Assembly: GCA_023228945.1 (NCBI GenBank)
Contig: JALOAI010000002.1
Coordinates: forward strand, 211,830 to 275,829
DNA length: 64,000 bases
Origin: Pigmentiphaga sp.
GTDB taxonomy: Bacteria; Pseudomonadota; Gammaproteobacteria; Burkholderiales; Burkholderiaceae_B
Direction of reading: 5' to 3'
Made by a program: the position numbers and the translations under genes. Below, piece after piece: positions 60,179 through 64,000 of this stretch (position 1 is its first letter; the number at the start of each line of letters is the position of its first letter). The notes beneath the pieces were generated by a model. It had not been told where the DNA came from, did no database searches, and saw nothing but the letters and a program-made list of their open reading frames with translations.

Positions 60179-60931
60179 ATGCAACAACGTTTGAGCGGCC
60201 GGGTGGCCGTCGTAACCGGCGGTGCCAGCGGCATGGGCGAAGGCATCGCCCGCCGCCTGGCGGCGGAAGGCGCCCAGGTCGAAATTCTCGACCGCCAGCC
60301 GGCCGACACAGTGTTGGCCGCGATTCGCGCGGCGGGCGGGCAGGCGGATTCGGTGCTGGCGGACACCACCGACGAAGCGGCGCTGGCGGCGGCGGCCGCC
60401 GCCGTGGGCGAGCGGCACCAGGGCCGCATCGATATCCTCGTGAACAACGCCGGCATCCTGTCGGAACGCAAGCCCTGGCACGAACTGGCCAGGGCCGAGG
60501 TCGAGCGCTTCCTGCAGGTCAACTTCATGGGCTACTTCCTCACCACGCAAGCCTTCTATCCCCTGCTGCGCCAGAGCAGGGCCGGCCGCGTCATCAACGT
60601 AGCCTCGCGCACCTATTTCCTGGCCAATCCGGGGCAGCTGGCCTACGTGGCCAGCAAGGGCGCGGTGATGGGCATGACCCGGGTGCTGGCCAAAGAGATG
60701 GGCCCGGAAAACATCACGGTCAACGCGGTGGCGCCGGGGATGATCGCCACGCCGGGCACGCGCGAGTACTCCGACGAAGCGGCCTTTGATCGCGTGATGC
60801 AGAACCAGGCGATCCGCAAGCGGGGCGAGCCTCGCCACCTGGCCGGTTTGGTGGCCTATTTGGCCAGCGACGACGCCGAACTCGTGACCGGCCAGATGTG
60901 GCTGTGCGATGGCGGCGGCTATCTGCTGTAG
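60179..60931 (+). CDS. Short-chain dehydrogenase/reductase
   Basis: 250-residue classical SDR. Cofactor motif TGGASGMGEGIA, NNAG after strand 4, catalytic Ser/Tyr/Lys in NVASRTYFLANPGQLAYVASKGAV, and the C-terminal VTGQMWLCDGGG. Asp at the end of strand 2 (ILDRQP) suggests NAD(H). Cotranscribed with the GntR gene. Substrate unknown; probably an intermediate of the neighbouring aromatic pathway. Confidence 0.88.
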   Translation: MQQRLSGRVAVVTGGASGMGEGIARRLAAEGAQVEILDRQPADTVLAAIRAAGGQADSVLADTTDEAALAAAAAAVGERHQGRIDILVNNAGILSERKPWHELARAEVERFLQVNFMGYFLTTQAFYPLLRQSRAGRVINVASRTYFLANPGQLAYVASKGAVMGMTRVLAKEMGPENITVNAVAPGMIATPGTREYSDEAAFDRVMQNQAIRKRGEPRHLAGLVAYLASDDAELVTGQMWLCDGGGYLL

Positions 60932-60934
60932 CCC

Positions 60935-61537
60935 TTACTTACCGCTGGTTTCAAGCCAGCCGTGGATCCAGGTCAAGCGTTCCAGGGCGTCGTTCATCAG
61001 CATCAAGCCCTCTTTTTGCGACATGTCGAGCGGCAAGGCTTCGGCAAGCCGGTTCGCGACCCAACCCGCCTCGTCCAGGCGGGCGGTGTCGGCGTTGCCG
61101 AGCCATGGGGCGCCACGCGCCTGGTCGAGCCGAATCAGGCGCTCGAGCACCTGCACCGTGGAGCGCAAGGCTTCGGGCACGGGAACCACGGGATCCTGTG
61201 GCAGGGGCTCGGCCTGGCCCATCCATAGCCCGTATTGCCCTATCTCGGCGTGGAGCAGCCGAAAACGCTCGCCGCCCCGGCATTGGATGCGCATCAGGCC
61301 GGGCATCACGGTTTCCGAGGATTGGATATGCGCCAGGGTGCCCGCTTCCGTCAGCACCTCGGTACCCTCGGGAGAGCGAACCTCGTGGCCGGAGAGGAGC
61401 CCCACCACGCCAAAGGGCATCCCGGCCTCGAGGCAGCGCCGGACGAGATGCAGGTAACGGACTTCAAAAACCTGAAGCTGCAGGCTGCCGTCGGGAAACA
61501 GGGCATGTTGCAACGGAAACAGGGGCAGGGCACTCAC
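60935..61537 (-). CDS. LON substrate-binding domain protein
   Basis: 200 residues, starting at GTG with GGAGAG 6 bp upstream. The sequence (ALPLFPLQHALFPDGSLQLQVFEVRYLHLVRRCLEAGMPFGVVGL) is the N-terminal LON domain without the ATPase or protease. Stand-alone LON-domain proteins are common in betaproteobacteria. A role in protein quality control or substrate recognition is suggested by the fold only. Converges with the SDR gene 3 bp away and starts 134 bp from the enolase-superfamily gene end. Confidence 0.88.
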   Translation of the reverse strand: MSALPLFPLQHALFPDGSLQLQVFEVRYLHLVRRCLEAGMPFGVVGLLSGHEVRSPEGTEVLTEAGTLAHIQSSETVMPGLMRIQCRGGERFRLLHAEIGQYGLWMGQAEPLPQDPVVPVPEALRSTVQVLERLIRLDQARGAPWLGNADTARLDEAGWVANRLAEALPLDMSQKEGLMLMNDALERLTWIHGWLETSGK

Positions 61538-61671
61538 GGTGTTCTCTCCGGTAGACACAACGGATCGGGCCGGCCCGGCGAGCCGGCCCGCGCCACCACC
61601 GGGCGCGAAGCGAGACGGCGGCAACGGCTACCGCCAGCGTACCACTGCGGCCATTCTCGTGAGGCGCGTGG

Positions 61672-62757
61672 TCAGCGCAATGGTGTGAGCCGGCTCCGGT
61701 CGATCTGGGCAGGGTTGGCCACCGCAGCGGACAGCGTCACCCGGCCGTCCCGGATGACCAAGGGCTCGGCCAGCAGTTGCTCGGCCATGCTTAGATACCA
61801 GGTGACTTCCGCCGGCAAGGCGTGGGCCGGTAGCGTCGACGCCAACTGGAGTGCGCTCAAGGTGCCCAGGCTGCTTTCGCCAAACAGACCGATCGTGGCC
61901 AGGAGGCCGGCGGCGTCGGCTTGTTGCGCCATCCAACGGGTGAAGCTCAGACCGAAACGGCCAGGCTTCAGACTGAGGGCCTGGGCGCCACGTTCGAGGA
62001 AGAGCTCCAGGTCGCGGCGCGATGTGAGGTCGAAGTCCACCAGGATGGGCACCGGACTTTGCCGCTGCAGCGCTTGGAAGGCCCGATCGGGAGCCAGCCG
62101 CGCCGGATCTTCCACCACCATGCAACCTGCTTCGCCCATCATGGCCACATATTCCGCCGCATCGGCCATGGCATAGGCGCCATTGGCATCTACGTAAAGC
62201 CTGATTTGCTCGCCCACGGCGGCACGGACTTCGCGCATCACCGCCACGTCGGTGGGCAGGCCTTGCCCCCCTTTGATCTTGAGGGTGCGAAAGCCGTGCT
62301 GGCCGATGGCCGAGGCCGCTTCGCGCGCCATGTCCAGCGGCGCTTGCCGTGTGACCGTCCAGGACAGTTCGACGTGATCGCGGCCGCCCCAGAGCACCCA
62401 CAGGGGCAGCCCTTTGCCTTGGGCATGAGCGTCCCACAGCGCATTATCGAGCAATGCCTTCGCCGCCTGGTTCTCGGGGATGGAAGCCAGCGCCGCATGG
62501 ATTTCGCCTGGCGTGGAAAACTCGAGATGGTGCAGGCGGGGAATCAGGATTTCTTCGAGACCGGCCTGCAGCAGGCGGACGGTGGCGCCGTTCCAGGTGG
62601 GTTTGACGGTAATCTCGGCCCAGCCTGTATGGCCCGAATCGAGGGTGATTGCCAGGGCGACAAACTCGGCTTCGTTTTCGACGATGTCGCTCCAGCGCAC
62701 CGGCTTATGGTATGGCAGGCGGTAGGTGTAGAGCTGATGGCTGTGATAGCGAGCCAT
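61672..62757 (-). CDS. Enolase-superfamily enzyme, muconate cycloisomerase subgroup
   Basis: 361 residues. Catalytic features: KxK motif (LKIKGGQG), metal ligands in LYVDANGAY, VVEDPARL and ILVDFDLTS, and the opposing Lys in LSLKPGRFG. This combination marks the muconate-lactonizing subgroup (also o-succinylbenzoate synthase, dipeptide epimerase). No muconolactone-pathway genes are adjacent, so the substrate is open. Only 3 bp after the Bug gene on the same strand, so uptake ligand and enzyme substrate may be the same compound. Confidence 0.87.
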   Translation of the reverse strand: MARYHSHQLYTYRLPYHKPVRWSDIVENEAEFVALAITLDSGHTGWAEITVKPTWNGATVRLLQAGLEEILIPRLHHLEFSTPGEIHAALASIPENQAAKALLDNALWDAHAQGKGLPLWVLWGGRDHVELSWTVTRQAPLDMAREAASAIGQHGFRTLKIKGGQGLPTDVAVMREVRAAVGEQIRLYVDANGAYAMADAAEYVAMMGEAGCMVVEDPARLAPDRAFQALQRQSPVPILVDFDLTSRRDLELFLERGAQALSLKPGRFGLSFTRWMAQQADAAGLLATIGLFGESSLGTLSALQLASTLPAHALPAEVTWYLSMAEQLLAEPLVIRDGRVTLSAAVANPAQIDRSRLTPLR

Positions 62758-62760
62758 GGT

Positions 62761-63726
62761 TCAATCTCTGCGAATGCCGGCAGTTTTGACCACGGCGCCC
62801 CAATGGTCTGATTCCTTTTGCAGATAGGCGCGGTAGGGGGCGCCTTTAAGATAGACCGGTTCCATGCCCAGGCGGGCAAACAGCTCCAGGGTTGCCGGCG
62901 CGGTCATGAAGGTGTCGAGCGCCGCCGTCAGGGTGGCCTGGATGGCCTGTGGCAGTCCGGCGGGAGCCGACAGGTTGTACCAGGCAAGAATCACGAAATC
63001 GGGAAAGCCGGCTTCGACGAAAGTGGGAATGTCGGGCGCGAGCGAACTGCGCTCGGCGCTGGTGATGCCGAGGGCCTTGAGCTGGCCGGCCTCAACGCGT
63101 GCCAGCGTGCCCGGGATTGTCACGAAGGCAAAGGCGACGTCACCGCGCATCACGGCGAGTGTGGCGTCGGCCTGGCCTTTGTAGGGAATGTGACGAATGT
63201 CCAGATTGGCCTGGCGCTTCAGGATCTCGCCAGCTAAGTGACCCGTGGTGCCGGGACCGGCCGACGAGAATGTCAGTTCGCCGGGCTTCTGCCGTGCCAG
63301 AGCGACCAAGTCTTGTAGCGTCTCGACGCCAAGCTCGGGATTGACGACCAGCAGATTGGGCGCGGCGCCGAGCAGACCGATCGCGGTGAGGTCTGTCAGC
63401 GGATCGTAGTCGAGCTGGTACAAATAGGGATTCAGGGCATGGGTGGGCAGGCCGGCCACCAGCAGGGTGTAGCCGTCGGGCGCGGCGCGCACCACTGCCT
63501 CCGTGCCGATATTGCCGCCCGCTCCCGGGCGGTTTTCGACGATGAAGGGCTGTCCGAGGTCATGCTGCAGGCTCTCGGCCAGGAATCGCGACAGCGTGTC
63601 CACCGATCCGCCCGGGGCGAACGGAACCACAATCTTGACCGGCTGCTGGGGCCATCCTTGGCTTTGCGCAAAGCCGCAGAGCAGCAGGCTGGCAACGCCC
63701 AGGAGGAAGCGACGATAGGGTTTCAT
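62761..63726 (-). CDS. TctC/Bug-family periplasmic binding protein
   Basis: 321 residues with a signal peptide (RRFLLGVASLLLCGFAQSQG). Motifs KIVVPFAPGGSVDTLSRFL, VENRPGAGGNIGTEAVVRAAPDGYTLL, HIPYKGQADATLAVMRGDVAFAF and LAPDIPTFVEAGFPDF. Forms a tight two-gene unit with the enolase-superfamily gene. Upstream (63727-63873) I see no gene; then comes the 3' end of a group II intron, which may have displaced this unit from its original promoter. Confidence 0.9.
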   Translation of the reverse strand: MKPYRRFLLGVASLLLCGFAQSQGWPQQPVKIVVPFAPGGSVDTLSRFLAESLQHDLGQPFIVENRPGAGGNIGTEAVVRAAPDGYTLLVAGLPTHALNPYLYQLDYDPLTDLTAIGLLGAAPNLLVVNPELGVETLQDLVALARQKPGELTFSSAGPGTTGHLAGEILKRQANLDIRHIPYKGQADATLAVMRGDVAFAFVTIPGTLARVEAGQLKALGITSAERSSLAPDIPTFVEAGFPDFVILAWYNLSAPAGLPQAIQATLTAALDTFMTAPATLELFARLGMEPVYLKGAPYRAYLQKESDHWGAVVKTAGIRRD

Positions 63727-63873
63727 GATCGATGGTCTCCGTGCTTTTTCGGTATTTGGCCGGTATTCGCGCTCCCCGAGCCTGGAGACTCATGATAGGT
63801 TCGGCGCTTGTAGGGGTCTAATAGATAGCGGCCATAGGGTGTATGGCGAGTATGAATACAACCGTGCACCACG

Positions 63874-64000
63874 ATCGGCATAGGGGGCAGTCTTTGTAGA
63901 CTGCGCCCCTGCCACACCACCCGGCATGCGGGTCCGCACCGGGCGGTTCGAGAAGTTGAGGTCAGGAGAGCCGGGGGAGTCCAAGCCGGTCGAAGTAGGC
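63874..64000 (-). mobile_element. 3' end of a group II intron (domains V and VI), remainder beyond the window
   Basis: On the minus strand, 12 bp after a stop codon, lies a domain V-like hairpin at 63916-63949. It reads ACCGCCCGG, inner stem TGCG/CGCA, 2-nt bulge on the 3' side, then CCGGGTGGT, followed by GTGTGG. A domain VI-like hairpin follows (GGGGCGCAGTC...GACTGCCCCC), then CTATGCCGAT, similar to the usual CTACCCGAT 3' splice end. The intron would end near 63874. The CGC within ACCGCC could be the catalytic triad. Recognised from memory of intron 3' ends, not from a search. Confidence 0.6.
63962..64000 (-). CDS. C-terminal codons of a putative intron-encoded reverse transcriptase/maturase
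   Basis: Twelve codons (AYFDRLGLPRLS) then TGA, reading leftward from the window edge and ending just before domain V, where group II intron-encoded proteins normally stop. Too short to identify on its own; called only by position. Confidence 0.4.
   Translation of the reverse strand, partial: AYFDRLGLPRLS

Overview
This is a high-GC chromosomal window from a betaproteobacterium of the Alcaligenaceae (Bordetella/Achromobacter type). The evidence is the housekeeping order (ntrY - DUF4390 - rsmB - fmt - def / dprA / proS / rppH, and proB - obgE - rpmA - rplU / ispB), the five tctC/Bug-type solute-binding protein genes, and many small aromatic or carboxylate catabolic operons. It is a stable core interrupted by accessory metabolic modules.

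Layout. 1-9460: translation and N-terminal processing genes, dprA, proS, rppH, and the left-truncated nitrogen sensor kinase ntrY. 9476-13620: a TctD-like response regulator, a histidine kinase with no sensor region, and tctBA without tctC, separated by an unusual 0.7 kb AT-rich gap. 14076-19769: a complete seven-gene Mrp/Mnh/Pha cation/proton antiporter operon with overlapping start and stop codons. 19946-22945: nitrilase, LysR regulator and Bug protein. 23103-27503: proB, obgE, ribosomal proteins L27 and L21, and ispB. 27632-30536: an EamA transporter, an NrtR-like regulator carrying an inserted repeat, tRNA-Pro(CGG), and a DUF2058 protein between twin terminators. 30956-35786: Rieske oxygenase, Bug, SDR, IclR regulator, and a cobalamin adenosyltransferase. 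35816-40627: amidase, small overlapping ORF, Bug, isochorismatase-type hydrolase, acyl-CoA dehydrogenase. 40731-44166: MarR regulator divergent from a flavin hydroxylase and acyl/aryl-CoA ligase. 44188-50661: three consecutive c-di-GMP proteins, one a phytochrome-type GGDEF protein lacking the usual bilin-binding residues. 50959-53867: persulfide-dioxygenase-like MBL protein, MFS transporter, lipoprotein. 54154-60931: a ring-cleavage cluster (LigB-type extradiol dioxygenase, oxalomesaconate-hydratase-like amidohydrolase, Rieske oxygenase, Bug, two GntR regulators, SDR). 60935-63726: LON-domain protein and an enolase-superfamily/Bug pair. 63874-64000: the 3' end of a group II intron on the minus strand.

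The most unusual signal is a dispersed repeat of about 115 bp, present in at least four full or decayed copies plus one half copy. It ends in a GC-rich hairpin followed by a TTCAC-like terminus. It resembles the right end / omega-RNA scaffold of IS200/IS605-type (tnpB) elements, but no tnpB gene is present. One copy sits in frame inside the NrtR-like gene, two lie head to head around an AT-rich palindrome between the phytochrome and MBL genes, and two bracket the AT-rich gap upstream of tctBA.

All calls come from reading the sequence and recalled family motifs. No database search was run.
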